Below, piece after piece: positions 16,801 to 25,574 of a stretch of DNA of 46,893 bases. How positions within the stretch are numbered: the stretch's first letter is position 1; each line of letters begins with the position of its first letter. The notes beneath the pieces were generated by a model that worked only from the letters and a program-made list of their open reading frames with translations, had not been told where the DNA came from and did no database searches. The translations under genes were made by a program, and so were the position numbers. This stretch comes from Paenibacillus lutrae (lineage in GTDB: Bacteria; Bacillota; Bacilli; Paenibacillales; NBRC-103111): positions 1 to 46,893 of the forward strand of contig NZ_RHLK01000023.1 in the NCBI RefSeq assembly GCF_009757775.1. The letters run 5' to 3'.

Positions 16801-18349
16801 TTCGGTACAAACCGCTACTTATTCGGTATACGAGGACGGAAAATACCAATACGGTTTTAATTTCCGGCTTAACTCGGACGACAGAAAAATTCGTTTGCAG
16901 GTTAATCAGGACAGCAAGCTGTACAGCAAGTCATCTTGGCTTGATCGCAGCTCGGACGCCGGTAACGGTGGAGGGACTGGCCCCGGTGAAGGCGGAGGAA
17001 CCGGTCCGGGCGGTGGCGGAGGAACCGGTCCGGGCGGTGGCGGAGGAACGGACCCTGGTGCTGGAGGCGGAACGAATCCCGGTACTGGAGGGGGAACTAA
17101 TCCTGGCGACAGCGGAGGAAGCAGCCCGGGTAATGGCAATGGAACCGGTCCGGGCAGCGGCGGAGGAACGGACTCCGGTACCATGCCGGATGCATCAAAG
17201 ATTTTGAAGGTAAACGACAATCAAGGTGTCACAGCGAATGATCTTAAGCAAGCGCTCGCTACTCCTGCGCCGGTTACTATCCTGGCGGAAACCGGAGCTT
17301 TGGTGCCTGCCGCCGGCTTGCAGGGAGCGGCAGCCAACCTTTTGACGATCCAAACGGATAAAGGAACCTTCGAGCTGGAGCCATCCAAGCTTCCGCTTAA
17401 GGAGTGGGCTGGCAAACTCGGAGTTTCTATCGAAGAGCTCCAGCTCCGTTTTAGTCTAACCGAGCCGGCAAAAGCTGTATCGGATGAAGCCGCCCGGGCT
17501 GCAAAGGAGAATGACATTGAATTGCAATCGCCTCTTTACGAGTATAGGTTGACACTCGAAAGCAAGGGGGCCCGGCTGGACATCACTGATTTTGCTCCAC
17601 TTTATATGAAGCGGACGTTGAAGCTTAGCCGGCCGGCTGAGGTCGGCTCCGTTGCAGCGATGTACAATGCCGATAAGGAAGAGTTCCGTTTTGTTCCCGG
17701 CCATGTTGACGGTACAGAGGCTTCATTCTGGAGAACGGGGATGAGCGTTTATGCGATTATCAAGTCGGACAAGACATTTGCGGACCTTAACGGCCACTGG
17801 GCTGAGAAATCCGTTACGGATGCTGCCCGTAAACTAATCGTTAACGGCGTATTCGCGAATACGTTTGCTCCTGAAGAGAATGTAACACGCGCAGAATTCG
17901 CTGCCATGCTGAGCCGGGCGCTTGGTCTGAGCACCGGAACTGATCCCTTTCACGGCTTTACGGATCTGGCGGCAAATGCTTGGTATACCGGTGAAATTTC
18001 TTCTGCAGTCCGTGCTGGGCTCGTGGACGGCTATGAGAATGGAACCTTCCGTCCCGAGCACCCTGTGACCCGTGCCGAAGCGGCGGCGATGGCTGTCCGT
18101 GCGCTCAGCTTCACAGGGAAGACGGTCCGCCTGAACCCGGGCGAGGCCGAGCAACTGCTTCATACGTTCGCAGACGTTAGTGAAGCCGGATGGGCCCGGA
18201 ATGAACTGGCGGCAGCTGTAAAAGCAAAGCTGCTGGAAGGCCGCGGTGAGGGCCGCTTGCAGCCTGCGCAAACCATCAAGAGAGCAGAAGCTGCCGTAGT
18301 CCTCCAGCGTGTGCTGGAGGGTGCAGGCTTTACAGGCAGCCTGCGTTAA
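13829..18349 (+). CDS. Large S-layer-anchored (SLH) surface protein with propeller-like and Big2 domains
   Basis: A secreted 1506-residue protein held on the cell wall. It has a signal peptide ending in PTAHA (cleavage near 29/30), then a jelly-roll carbohydrate-binding-like domain (about 31-190, ending YVDDIKL). A long repetitive beta-propeller-like region follows (about 200-850) with many short strand pairs such as YFSTGGVLYRY, YGSTYS and FIGTFPGYG. A bacterial Ig-like Big2 domain (about 857-949) comes next, then nine 8-residue Gly-rich repeats (about 1047-1118). A spacer domain found in such proteins (about 1124-1310) leads to three SLH modules (about 1314-1502; FADLNGHWAEKS, FTDLAANAWYTG, FADVSEAGWARN). 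No catalytic motif was recognised, so glycan binding or degradation is only a guess. Start TTG 13829 follows GGAGG. Confidence 0.85.
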   Translation: MKWRKLLSAALSAALVLPAIAIPAPTAHAADFEYTPLLVQNPGFEESDDLPMPGWNVTPAMPVDNLEVKVAKDRKFSGNNSVKIVDNNAKSALEVSSSLIPVEGGQAYRLSAQIYVESKSVRAYLRFKKDGKELSSVNFLANTLNSWKELNLEGTAPDQADTAEIAFYMGGSGVGTSAYVDDIKLQKKKTLSPLPLPYDAPVMIGDAVQFALSQAAAYGTGPDGLSEQYVTTHGTPVGFHVVDTATGKLKFSQSIKSSADTIWGVAQGSDGNMYFSTGGVLYRYLVQEKRIEELGDNPSNKQVFDLKASKDGKIYGSTYSATNMSRVFEYDIQSSKFRDLGVMKEGQQYARGIGVTDDALYVGIGTSAHLMRYDRRTEQITEITIPGVTGTTKTISEVDINNGKLFAYSGEDLYVIDEQTGNFIRTITFQSKLSPPSPHNPDLVYYKLKGDLYSYNIARDEITKIEGIPALPDDTAVKSHAWVTPASGKFAGKQVLAGMAAFGESFLYDPVAGEYEVHAADLPTSATSVNALEESGGYLFMGGYQRGMSIYDTKTGKFVYENKQFHQPEGIGFLNDRVYFGTYSGARMYRLDMTKPLDYKELESSGNPGLALDIEDYQDRPFAMTSGDNKLFIGTFPGYGQTGGAITILEEKQNPDGSFAGVNSETFRHVVPDQSIFGLAYLNGKVYGGTSLNGGLGTTPPVTNAELFVFDTATKKVTSRLTPQIPGLQGRTRLIGNLSIGPDGLLWGIMDNTKDPAGTEDAGYQAAIFAMKPDTLEMVKSKIVTESPYNTSKFRPYYLRWGQDGLLYTTIGRQLFAIDPADMRAQKVIDGTVNLMTLGQDGSIYYVVGTKLYKLPVKVASASVESESAVLAAGDKSALTVKLTYANGKDTSIEGAGNHFVSSNPDIATVEGGVVTAHQPGTAQIKAVVSLDGRIVEASPVTITVVENYFTQTEFNTDGTVSGNVYFLEPQAGRDVTVEAHSSDDKVLAAHSVQTATYSVYEDGKYQYGFNFRLNSDDRKIRLQVNQDSKLYSKSSWLDRSSDAGNGGGTGPGEGGGTGPGGGGGTGPGGGGGTDPGAGGGTNPGTGGGTNPGDSGGSSPGNGNGTGPGSGGGTDSGTMPDASKILKVNDNQGVTANDLKQALATPAPVTILAETGALVPAAGLQGAAANLLTIQTDKGTFELEPSKLPLKEWAGKLGVSIEELQLRFSLTEPAKAVSDEAARAAKENDIELQSPLYEYRLTLESKGARLDITDFAPLYMKRTLKLSRPAEVGSVAAMYNADKEEFRFVPGHVDGTEASFWRTGMSVYAIIKSDKTFADLNGHWAEKSVTDAARKLIVNGVFANTFAPEENVTRAEFAAMLSRALGLSTGTDPFHGFTDLAANAWYTGEISSAVRAGLVDGYENGTFRPEHPVTRAEAAAMAVRALSFTGKTVRLNPGEAEQLLHTFADVSEAGWARNELAAAVKAKLLEGRGEGRLQPAQTIKRAEAAVVLQRVLEGAGFTGSLR
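16967..17182 (+). repeat. Nine 24-base tandem repeats encoding a Gly-rich linker
   Basis: Nine in-frame 24-base units encode variants of GGGTGPGx between the Big2 region and the SLH anchor. The second and third units are nearly identical at DNA level and later ones are diverged, as expected for a linker that changes length by slippage or unequal exchange. Confidence 0.9.
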
Positions 18350-18359
18350 TCCGGTTCCT

Positions 18360-18394
18360 GAAACGACTTTCCGAGAGGAAGTCGTTTCTTTTTA
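18360..18394 (+). terminator. Terminator of the SLH protein gene
   Basis: GAAACGACTTTCC and GGAAGTCGTTTC pair with a one-base bulge around a GAGA loop, followed by TTTTTA. Confidence 0.88.
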
Positions 18395-18441
18395 TTGACA
18401 ACTTTAAGCATGGAATTGCCGTGTAGAGCATATGCACTCAT

Positions 18442-18470
18442 TTAAGCCATGTGTCTTCCTATGTTATAAT
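18442..18470 (+). promoter_or_regulatory. Extended -10 promoter for the MOSC gene
   Basis: A perfect TATAAT at 18465-18470 is preceded by TG one base upstream (TGTTATAAT), the extended -10 form. A weak -35 (TTAAGC) lies 17 bases before it. The MOSC start is about 60 bases downstream. Confidence 0.65.
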
Positions 18471-18531
18471 GTCGGAAAATAGAGAAAACTGTCTCCTGGG
18501 ATACAGTGAATCAAGTCTGGAGTGAACTTTG

Positions 18532-19092
18532 ATGGCCAAAGCCAAGGAATCAGGCGCTGTCCTGAGCGCTGTTCTGATTGCAGATCAAGAGGGGTCTTTC
18601 ATTACAAGAGAATTAGATTTGGCAGAGCTGCAGTTCGGGGGATTGCCCGGAGACCGGCATTTCGGTGTAACGAGCCGTGCCGATGTTCGGCAGCCTATGT
18701 ATCCGCGCGGAACTGAGATTATGAACCGGAGGCAGATCAGCATTGTCTCGGAAGAAGAGTGTGAGCAAATCGCTGCGGCCTTGGGTATTGAGAAAGTACT
18801 TCCTCAGTGGCTGGGGGCTAATATGGCGGTTCGCGGATTTGAGGAGCTTACACACCTTCCCGCAGGCTCACGGATTTTGTTTTCTTCTGGCGCGGGACTG
18901 ATCTGTGAAGGTGAGAATGAACCGTGCGTCTTCCCCGGCAAGGTCATCGCCGAACATTCAGGCAATCCCAAACTGGCCGCGAAGTTTGTCAAAGCGGCGT
19001 GGAAGCGCCGCGGTATAGTTGCTTCTGTCGAATGTCCGGGACTTGTACAACCGGGTGAGACGATCCGGATTCTTTTCCCGCCCGCAACCTGA
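18532..19092 (+). CDS. MOSC-domain protein
   Basis: A soluble 186-residue MOSC protein. The fold is shared with the molybdenum-cofactor sulfurase C-terminus and with YiiM/YuaD-type proteins that handle sulfur or N-hydroxylated bases. Visible family features are the early GLPGDRHFG, the middle NRRQISIVSEEE and LGANMAVRG, and the conserved cysteine in EGENEPCVFPG. The ATG at 18532 follows CTGGAG; a TTG three bases earlier is a poorer choice. It is transcribed toward the phosphoesterase 50 bases on. Substrate unknown. Confidence 0.85.
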   Translation: MAKAKESGAVLSAVLIADQEGSFITRELDLAELQFGGLPGDRHFGVTSRADVRQPMYPRGTEIMNRRQISIVSEEECEQIAAALGIEKVLPQWLGANMAVRGFEELTHLPAGSRILFSSGAGLICEGENEPCVFPGKVIAEHSGNPKLAAKFVKAAWKRRGIVASVECPGLVQPGETIRILFPPAT

Positions 19093-19142
19093 ATAGAGCA
19101 GCAGCCGAATCAAGCTATAGTCTTCTGGAAGGGGAGAGTCCC

Positions 19143-19646
19143 ATGCGAATTGGAATTTTGTCGGATACGCATATGAGACGAGCGGCGGGCAAACTGCCCG
19201 AAGCAGTCATACAAGGGTTAAGCGGAGTTGATCTTATTCTCCATGCCGGAGATTGGACAAGTCCCGAGGTCATCGAATGGGTGAAGGAAATCGCTCCGGT
19301 CGAATCGGTCCTTGGAAATAATGACGGTCCTGATATTGCGGAATATTTTGGAAGAACGAAGATTGTTTCCGCTGGAGGAAAGCGGATCGGCCTTGTTCAT
19401 GGTGACCGCGGACCAGGCAAATCGACGGAGCAGCGAGCGCTCCTCACGTTTCGCGACGAGCAGCCGGATATTATCGTATTCGGGCATTCCCATATTCCGC
19501 ACCACGAATATGTAGACGGAATTCTGCTTTTTAACCCGGGCTCTCCCTGGGATAAAAGATGGCAGCCCCGGTTCTCCTACGGCATAATCGCGATCGAAAG
19601 CGAGAAGATTGAAGCGCGGCATGTCTTTTTTGACAGCAGGGATTAA
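19143..19646 (+). CDS. YfcE/MJ0936-type metallophosphoesterase
   Basis: A 167-residue calcineurin-like phosphodiesterase. All five metal-binding motifs are present in order: SDTH, HAGDW, GNNDG, VHGD and GHSH, with a final NPGSP loop. Family members hydrolyse phosphodiesters in a manganese-dependent way with unclear natural substrates. The ATG at 19143 follows GGGGAGAG. It probably forms a two-gene unit with the MOSC gene. Confidence 0.87.
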   Translation: MRIGILSDTHMRRAAGKLPEAVIQGLSGVDLILHAGDWTSPEVIEWVKEIAPVESVLGNNDGPDIAEYFGRTKIVSAGGKRIGLVHGDRGPGKSTEQRALLTFRDEQPDIIVFGHSHIPHHEYVDGILLFNPGSPWDKRWQPRFSYGIIAIESEKIEARHVFFDSRD

Positions 19647-19673
19647 AGAAGATCATGAATGGTGGATCGAGTA

Positions 19674-19706
19674 AGCTCCGGGCCTGTGGACAGGTTCGGG
19701 GCTTTT
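19674..19706 (+). terminator. Terminator after the phosphoesterase
   Basis: AGCTCCGGGCCTGT and ACAGGTTCGGGGCT pair imperfectly, with several G-U pairs and a GG loop, followed by TTTT. The T run is short, so efficiency is uncertain. Confidence 0.6.
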
Positions 19707-19731
19707 CGGGCCGTGCTTGAATCATACGGGT

Positions 19732-20079
19732 TTATTTCCATTTGGTTATGACGAAGCCGAGGACCACAACTGTTAATCCGGCATACGTTTTCCAGGAGGG
19801 AATTTCCTTCATGAAGATGTACCCCATCAGCACACAAATAAAGATCTCTATTCCCTTTGAAATACCAAGCGAGAACGTTAAGCTGCCGGTCGTCTTATAA
19901 CTAAACTTCACTCCGTAGCCGATCATCACGTTAGCTGCAAAAACGAGCGGAATCATTTTAAGCTGGAACCACAGCGTGCTCAGGAGTGCCGGGTCAATAT
20001 GCTTGCTTTGATAAGAGAAAATGCTGTTAATCGTCAAAAGTCCTCCAAGCAGCAGAGCTATTCCGCCGATCAAATACAT
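19732..20079 (-). CDS. Small four-helix DMT/EamA-like membrane protein
   Basis: A 115-residue membrane protein with four predicted helices, matching half of an EamA/DMT-type transporter. The helices fall around MYLIGGIALLLGGLLTI, TLWFQLKMIPLVFAANVMIG, LGISKGIEIFICVLMGYIF and TYAGLTVVVLGFVI. The C-terminal pattern GYIFMKEIPSWKTYAGLTVVVLG is the usual end of such transporters. The frame is open up to a GTG at 20121, but AGGAGA fits the ATG at 20079. Small proteins of this type act as homodimeric or paired exporters. Substrate unknown. Confidence 0.75.
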   Translation of the reverse strand: MYLIGGIALLLGGLLTINSIFSYQSKHIDPALLSTLWFQLKMIPLVFAANVMIGYGVKFSYKTTGSLTFSLGISKGIEIFICVLMGYIFMKEIPSWKTYAGLTVVVLGFVITKWK

Positions 20080-20489
20080 AGTGAATCTTCTCCTCTCGGG
20101 ATCTGATTTAGGGTGTTTCACACTTAATGTTTCCTGCGAGCAACAATTTAAACAGAACCAAACTTATACAGTCATGTGCAAAAAATCGGGCGGAAGAAAA
20201 AGGGGATTATGAAAACGCGTTCTCGCTATATCTGTTTTTTTCCTGCTGAACAAAGACGTATCCAATATACAACATTCAGGAGGGTCAAAATCCGCATAAC
20301 AGAGGGGCTCTGTTGGGCTTGGAGCGCTTCCGGGAGAGGGAGGAGCAGCATCCGTTTCCCTTGCGAAGCTTCTCCGGGGCCGATATACTGAGGAATACAT
20401 GGCAAGCGTATGCCGCCGAATCGTGGTACAAAATAAGTCAATCTCCTAACAGAAATCCAGACAGATTGATAGATTGGAAGAGATAGCCT
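20080..20489. other. Intergenic region before topB
   Basis: A 410-base gap between the divergent DMT gene and topB. It should hold both promoters. A 71-codon frame around 20176-20391 has no clear ribosome binding site and unlikely composition, and is not called. No terminator or known riboswitch was recognised. Confidence 0.45.
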
Positions 20490-22970
20490 GTGAAAACTCT
20501 TGTGATAGCCGAAAAGCCGGATATGGGCCGCACGATTGCGGCTGTTATCGAGCCCCGTGCGGTGAACAAGCGGACTTATATCGAAGGAACGGACTATATC
20601 ATTACGTGGGCCATCGGACATCTGATTGAGCTTGCCGAACCGGACAAATATGATGACAAATACAAAAAATGGCGGTTTGAGCATTTGCCCATTATCCCCG
20701 ATGAGTTCAAGCTGCTCCCGAACCCCCGTACCAAGGACCAGCTGAAGGTCATTGCCGGGCTGGCAAAAGAGTGCGGCAGCATCGTAAACGCCTGTGATGC
20801 GGGGCGTGAAGGCCAGCATATTTTCTCGCTGATCCAGAGGCACCTGAAGCTTAGACACCCCGTCAAACGTCTGTGGATCTCCGACTTGACAGCAGAGACG
20901 ATCCGGCAGGGATTCGCCCAGCTTAGGGCCGGCTCCGACTTTGATAACCTGACCAGAGCCGCCAAAGCCCGCAGCGAAGCGGACTGGATTATCGGGATGA
21001 ACGGGTCACGCGCTTTTACGACCAAGCACAACGTGCTTTTATCCGTAGGCCGGGTGCAGACGCCTGTACTTGCGCTGATCTATGACCGGCAGAAGATTAT
21101 CGAGGAGTTCTCGTCCCTGAAGTTCTATGAGGTAGAGGCGTTTTTTACGCAGGAGCAGACCGAATACCGCGGCGTGTGGCAGGGAGAACGGATTACGGAC
21201 GGGGCCAAGGCGGAAGCCATAGCAGCGAAGGTGAAAGGTAAGACAGCGAAGATCGCTTCTTATGAAGTGAAGGATACTAAAGAATATCCGTTTAAACTGT
21301 ATGACTTGACGCTGCTTCAGCGCGAATCGAATGCAAAGCTCGGTTTCTCGGCCAAAAAGACGCTGGATATCGCGCAGGCGCTGTATGAGAAGCACAAAGT
21401 CATCTCATACCCGAGAACGAACTCGAACTATGTAACGGAGCAGAACATCCCGGAGATGCACAAGACGCTAACCGCACTTCAAGGGACCTCCTACGATGAA
21501 TGGGTTAAGCAGGCCAACCGCAATCTGGTTCATAAAAACAACAAAGCGATCTGCAACCCATCCAAGGTGGAGGATCACCATGCGATTCTCCCGACGGGTA
21601 AGAAAGCGGCCGGTTTATCGGGCGATGAACAAAAAGTATATGATTTGATTGTTCGGCGGTTTCTGTCTCAATTCTATCCGGCTGCCCAGTACAAAGTGCA
21701 TACCGTTCTGACGGAAGCCGAGAAGGAAACGTTCAAAACGACAGTCAAAGAGCTGCTGCATCTGGGCTGGAAGGTGCTGTATCCGGATTCCAAAAAAGAG
21801 AGCAAGCGGAGCAAAGCCAAGGACGACAAGAGCAAAGAAGAAGAGGAAACGGAAGAAGAGGAAGTGAGCGAGCCCTTTTCATTGGACGCCTCAAAGCCCG
21901 CTCACTGCAAAGATTCTTCTGCCAAAGAAAAAGAAACCCAGCCGCCCAAAGCTTTTACCGAAGGCACCCTGCTTAAAGCGATGGAAAGCGCGGGTAAACA
22001 AATAGAGGATGAAGAGCTCCGGGATGCGATGAAGGATTCCGGACTCGGAACGCCTGCAACGAGAGCGGCAACTATTGAGCGGCTTAAACATGTCGGCTAC
22101 GTGACGATGCAGGGCAAGCGGATCACGCTGACGCTCAAAGGAAGAACCGCTGTCGAACTGATCCGCGGGGCGGGCATTGAGCTGCTGACATCTCCCGAGA
22201 TGACCGGACAGTGGGAGAGAAGACTCAATGAAATCTCACGCGGACAGGCATCGGACGAAACCTTCATGCTTAACGTGAAGAAATTCGCCTCGCTTATTGT
22301 GGACAAAGTGCGTGTACAGCACAGGGCTTCCCGCACGGCCTTCGAGAACGAGGAGCCCGCTCAGAAGTCCCCAGGCAGAGGTGCGGGCGGGAAAACCACC
22401 CGTGCCGCAAGCAAGTCGGCTCCCGGCAGAGGGAGACCTGAGGCGGCAGGAAGGGGCGCAAGAGCGTCTTCCCGTGTGGACAGTGTAGCTGCCGCCGGCG
22501 GCAGGAATGCCGCTTCAGGCGCTACGGCAGCGCGGGAGACAGGCCGCCGCTCTCCACAGACCGCGCAAAACGCTGCCAGCCAGGCAGGAACCTCCGTCAA
22601 TTACGGAGGGAGACTCGCCGGTGAGCGCGGAAGCACTGCGGTCTCGGACAGTTCTGCCGCCGCAAGCGCAGACGGCGGCCGCCGGGGGCCGGAAGGTCCG
22701 CGCGTTGTCGGGGCTTGTCCGAGACAAGGCTGCGGCGGGACGATTTTTATGGGGAAGAAAGGCTATGGCTGCTCGCATTACAAGAAGGGCTGCGGCTTTG
22801 TTATATGGAAGGACAGTTTCGGACGGAGCTTGACGGATGTGCAGGTGAAATCGCTGCTGGAGAAAGGCAAAACGGCGAAGCTGAAAATCGTCCTGGAAGG
22901 CAGGGGGGAAATTTCGGCCCGGCTTGTTCTGGCTGATCCGGCTACCGGAAGGCTTGCCGCCGAGGAATAG
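20490..22970 (+). CDS. topB: DNA topoisomerase III (type IA) with long linker insertions
   Basis: This enzyme relaxes and decatenates DNA by single-strand passage. The N-terminal Toprim domain is seen at [13 protein letters not shown] and [10 protein letters not shown] (acidic residues Asp103 and Glu107). The active-site Tyr307 lies in [11 protein letters not shown], and [10 protein letters not shown] is the next conserved block. Length 826 exceeds the roughly 700-730 usual for Bacillus TopB. The extra residues are a Lys/Glu-rich insert near 435-490 and a Gly/Ala/Arg-rich linker near 610-735. The C-terminus carries a Cys4 zinc ribbon (CPRQGCGG...CSHYKKGC). The start is GTG 20490 behind GGAAG. 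ung follows after 11 bases. Confidence 0.92.
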   Translation: MKTLVIAEKPDMGRTIAAVIEPRAVNKRTYIEGTDYIITWAIGHLIELAEPDKYDDKYKKWRFEHLPIIPDEFKLLPNPRTKDQLKVIAGLAKECGSIVNACDAGREGQHIFSLIQRHLKLRHPVKRLWISDLTAETIRQGFAQLRAGSDFDNLTRAAKARSEADWIIGMNGSRAFTTKHNVLLSVGRVQTPVLALIYDRQKIIEEFSSLKFYEVEAFFTQEQTEYRGVWQGERITDGAKAEAIAAKVKGKTAKIASYEVKDTKEYPFKLYDLTLLQRESNAKLGFSAKKTLDIAQALYEKHKVISYPRTNSNYVTEQNIPEMHKTLTALQGTSYDEWVKQANRNLVHKNNKAICNPSKVEDHHAILPTGKKAAGLSGDEQKVYDLIVRRFLSQFYPAAQYKVHTVLTEAEKETFKTTVKELLHLGWKVLYPDSKKESKRSKAKDDKSKEEEETEEEEVSEPFSLDASKPAHCKDSSAKEKETQPPKAFTEGTLLKAMESAGKQIEDEELRDAMKDSGLGTPATRAATIERLKHVGYVTMQGKRITLTLKGRTAVELIRGAGIELLTSPEMTGQWERRLNEISRGQASDETFMLNVKKFASLIVDKVRVQHRASRTAFENEEPAQKSPGRGAGGKTTRAASKSAPGRGRPEAAGRGARASSRVDSVAAAGGRNAASGATAARETGRRSPQTAQNAASQAGTSVNYGGRLAGERGSTAVSDSSAAASADGGRRGPEGPRVVGACPRQGCGGTIFMGKKGYGCSHYKKGCGFVIWKDSFGRSLTDVQVKSLLEKGKTAKLKIVLEGRGEISARLVLADPATGRLAAEE

Positions 22971-22981
22971 GAGGAATCGCT

Positions 22982-23650
22982 ATGAGTGAGCTGATTAATG
23001 ACTGGAGGGAATATCTCCAGGCTGAATTCGAGAAGCCTTACTACGGCGACTTGATGCAATTTCTTGCGGAGGAATACAGGGAGCATACGATTTATCCGGA
23101 GAGAAAAGATATCTTTAACGCGCTGAATTATACACCGTTTAAGAGTGTTAAAGTCGTTATTCTGGGGCAGGATCCGTATCACGGGCCGGGACAGGCTCAT
23201 GGTTTGAGCTTTTCCGTTAAACCCGGCATACCCTTGCCTCCTTCCCTGAGGAATATGTTCAAGGAGCTGCGAGAGGACCTCGGCTGTGATTTGCCTGGCA
23301 GCGGTTATTTGAAGCCATGGGCGGATCAGGGCGTGCTGCTGCTGAATACGGTCATGACTGTGCGTGCAGGTGAGGCTAACTCCCACAAAGGCAAAGGCTG
23401 GGAGACTTTTACGGATAAAGTGATCGAAACGATCAGCCTGAAGACGGACCCTGTATTATTTATTTTATGGGGCAGCCATGCCCAGTCCAAAATAAAGCTT
23501 ATCGATACAAGCAGACATGGAGTTCTTCGTTCTCCTCATCCGAGTCCGCTTTCCGCGCACCGCGGATTTCTTGGCAGCCGGCCCTACTCCAAGGCGAATG
23601 CCTGGCTGGAAGAGAAGGGCTTGTCTCCGGTCGACTGGTGTCTGGAGTAA
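22982..23650 (+). CDS. ung: Uracil-DNA glycosylase, family 1
   Basis: Removes uracil from DNA to start base-excision repair. The 222-residue protein contains the water-activating motif [13 protein letters not shown] (catalytic Asp64), the uracil-binding ILWGSHAQ block and the minor-groove loop [11 protein letters not shown]. The ATG at 22982 follows AGGAGGAA. It lies 11 bases after topB, forming a small DNA-maintenance operon. Confidence 0.95.
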   Translation: MSELINDWREYLQAEFEKPYYGDLMQFLAEEYREHTIYPERKDIFNALNYTPFKSVKVVILGQDPYHGPGQAHGLSFSVKPGIPLPPSLRNMFKELREDLGCDLPGSGYLKPWADQGVLLLNTVMTVRAGEANSHKGKGWETFTDKVIETISLKTDPVLFILWGSHAQSKIKLIDTSRHGVLRSPHPSPLSAHRGFLGSRPYSKANAWLEEKGLSPVDWCLE

Positions 23651-23698
23651 TGGGATAAACGGACTGTGATATGCAGGCTTGTACTATCCGGGCTGAGA

Positions 23699-23868
23699 TG
23701 CACGAGCAGAACAGCAGCAACAGAACAGCAACAACAGAGCAGCAACAACAGAGCAGCAACAACATAACAGCAGTAACAGAACAGCGACAACAGAACAGCA
23801 ACAAAAGAACAACAACAACCAGAACAGCAACAACAGAACTGCAGCAACAGAACTACAACAACAACTTA
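23699..23868. repeat. CAACA/CAGAACAGCAA-type simple repeat
   Basis: About 170 bases built from imperfect units such as CAGAACAGCAACAA. The plus strand is almost free of T and has few G, so the stretch is strongly strand-asymmetric. Read in one frame it would give Gln/Asn/Thr-rich residues, but that frame has no ribosome binding site and continues antisense through the permease gene. It lies between the end of ung and the shared terminator, so it would be the 3' untranslated part of the topB-ung mRNA. Confidence 0.85.
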
Positions 23869-23869
23869 C

Positions 23870-23902
23870 AAGGCACCTCCTTTGAAAGCGGAGGTGCCTT
23901 TA
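23870..23902. terminator. Bidirectional terminator between ung and the permease gene
   Basis: AAGGCACCTCC and GGAGGTGCCTT form a perfect 11-base stem with a nine-base loop, followed by TTAAGCTTTTC. It serves the rightward topB-ung unit and probably the leftward permease. Confidence 0.85.
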
Positions 23903-23915
23903 AGCTTTTCACAGG

Positions 23916-25322
23916 TCAAATCAGGAAGATGGCGACCACAGTCGTAACCGCTAGACCGATTAAGACCGGTTTGAGGTTGCGGCGCGCGAGATCGAACGGA
24001 TCGACGCCGCAAATAGCAGCGGCCGGGATGAGCGCCCATGGAATGAGCGTGCCGCCCCCCACCCAAATAGCGGCTACCTGGCCGAGCGCGGTAAGAGTCT
24101 CTGCCCCGGCTCCAAGGGCCGCCGAGAACAGGCGGGCGACAGAGCCGGCCAGCGAGATTCCCGAGAAACCGGAGCCGTCGAGGCCGGTAATCGCGCCGAC
24201 CGCAGTCAGTGTGACAGCACTGACTGCCGGCTGCAGCGGCACAAGGTGTGCCAGCGCTAAGCCCAGGTCATTGACAATGCCCTGGGAGCCTGCCGGCAGG
24301 ACGTTGCCGAACAGCTCCGGCAGCGCGGCGTCTCCGAGATAGAAGAACGCTGCGATGGGAATAACGGGACCGAATACTTTAAATCCGAAATGGAAACCGT
24401 CCACCAGATAAGAGGTGGATTTGCCGAACCCGTCCTGCCGGTGAGACAGCAACGCGACCACGAGCAGGATGAGGGCCGCCGTTCCGCCGATCAAAGCGGT
24501 TGCTTCTCCGCCCTGAAGCCGGTAAGCGTACATGGCTGTAATATCGGCTAGGAAGAGAAGCGGAATAAGAACTGCGAGTGTTCTCCGTTTCTTCACAGGA
24601 AGGAGCGGGGCTCCTTTCATGGAAGAGCCGCTGATTCCGGGAACCGCTGACTTCATGGAGCTGGCTGGCTTAAGAACACCTCGCTTGAGGTCGCTGCGCA
24701 GAAACCAGAACGCAAGCGCCGTCGTAACCGTTCCCATCACAATTACGAGGGGGATGGAGGCAGTGATAACGCTGCCGACAGGAAGGCCGGCTGCATCAGC
24801 CGTTAATTTGGGAGCCGCCTGTATGACGAAATCGCCGGAAAGTGCTATGCCGTGGCCGAAGAGATTCATGGCAACTGCAACTCCTATCGCAGGCAAACCG
24901 ACGCGAATGGCAGCGGGGAGGAGGACTGCGCCGATCAATGCGACAGCAGGGGAGGGCCAGAAGAACCACGACACGACCATCATGACGATACCGATGATCC
25001 AGTAGGCGGCTCCGGGACTGCGGATGAGCCTGGTTACCGGAGAAATCATGGTATCGCTTACCCCCGATAGGGAAAGCACCTGGCTCATGCCGACAATGAT
25101 TGAGATGACGAGGATCGTAGGCAGCAGTTCTTTCATGGCATAGATTAAGCTTGTGAAAATCCCCCCGACGGATTGGCTCACCGATCCGGTGGCGGCCAGA
25201 CCGATGAGCAGAATACCGGCTAGACAAATCGGCGTTGTATCTTTACGGAAAATCATAAATCCGATGATAAGCGCAATAAACAGCACGTAGACACCATGCA
25301 CACCCATCAGCTCTACACCCAC
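23916..25322 (-). CDS. Multi-spanning permease (YhfA-like, ion-transporter superfamily)
   Basis: A very hydrophobic protein with roughly 10-12 membrane helices. The frame is open to 25412, but GGAGGG lies six bases before a GTG at 25322, which gives MGVELMGVHGVYVLFIALII and 468 residues. The internal segments LPTILVISIIVGMSQVLSLSGVS and GAITGLDGSGFSGISLAGSV resemble Bacillus YhfA-type transporters of the ion-transporter superfamily. Substrate and coupling ion cannot be told. A bidirectional terminator follows the gene. Confidence 0.7.
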   Translation of the reverse strand: MGVELMGVHGVYVLFIALIIGFMIFRKDTTPICLAGILLIGLAATGSVSQSVGGIFTSLIYAMKELLPTILVISIIVGMSQVLSLSGVSDTMISPVTRLIRSPGAAYWIIGIVMMVVSWFFWPSPAVALIGAVLLPAAIRVGLPAIGVAVAMNLFGHGIALSGDFVIQAAPKLTADAAGLPVGSVITASIPLVIVMGTVTTALAFWFLRSDLKRGVLKPASSMKSAVPGISGSSMKGAPLLPVKKRRTLAVLIPLLFLADITAMYAYRLQGGEATALIGGTAALILLVVALLSHRQDGFGKSTSYLVDGFHFGFKVFGPVIPIAAFFYLGDAALPELFGNVLPAGSQGIVNDLGLALAHLVPLQPAVSAVTLTAVGAITGLDGSGFSGISLAGSVARLFSAALGAGAETLTALGQVAAIWVGGGTLIPWALIPAAAICGVDPFDLARRNLKPVLIGLAVTTVVAIFLI

Positions 25323-25454
25323 GAGAATCCCTCCGTCATTGGGCTGATATCCTGCATTGCTACAATGTATGCATCCTTGCAGCAAAGGTTCACGCCAGCG
25401 GGGGCTAACCATATAAGGCTAAGATGCGGCTGTGCAAAGGCGTAGAAAGGGCCT

Positions 25455-25516
25455 TTAAAATATAAACAAACCGGTCATGAAAGCCTTGCGGGGCTTCAAA
25501 CCGGTTTGCTTTTGTT
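25455..25516 (-). terminator. Hairpin terminator downstream of the 83-residue gene
   Basis: Outer arms CAAACCGGT (25467-25475) and ACCGGTTTG (25500-25508) are perfect, with further pairing inside (GAAAGCC / GGGCTTC). T-rich sequence flanks both strands. Because the permease gene is transcribed away from it, the natural client is the minus-strand frame 25575-25826. Confidence 0.7.
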
Positions 25517-25574
25517 TTTATATAGGGTCAGCTATTTTTCTCTATTGGTGTGGGCAGGAATATAGAAGCGGGGG

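Noticed and set aside
16967-17182. Repeat array as a CRISPR-like structure
   Set aside because: The units are in-frame coding repeats without unique spacers, inside the SLH protein gene.
23671-24342. 223-codon plus-strand frame rich in Gln, Asn and Thr
   Set aside because: It has no ribosome binding site, passes through the terminator and runs antisense to the permease gene. The residues are a by-product of the simple repeat.
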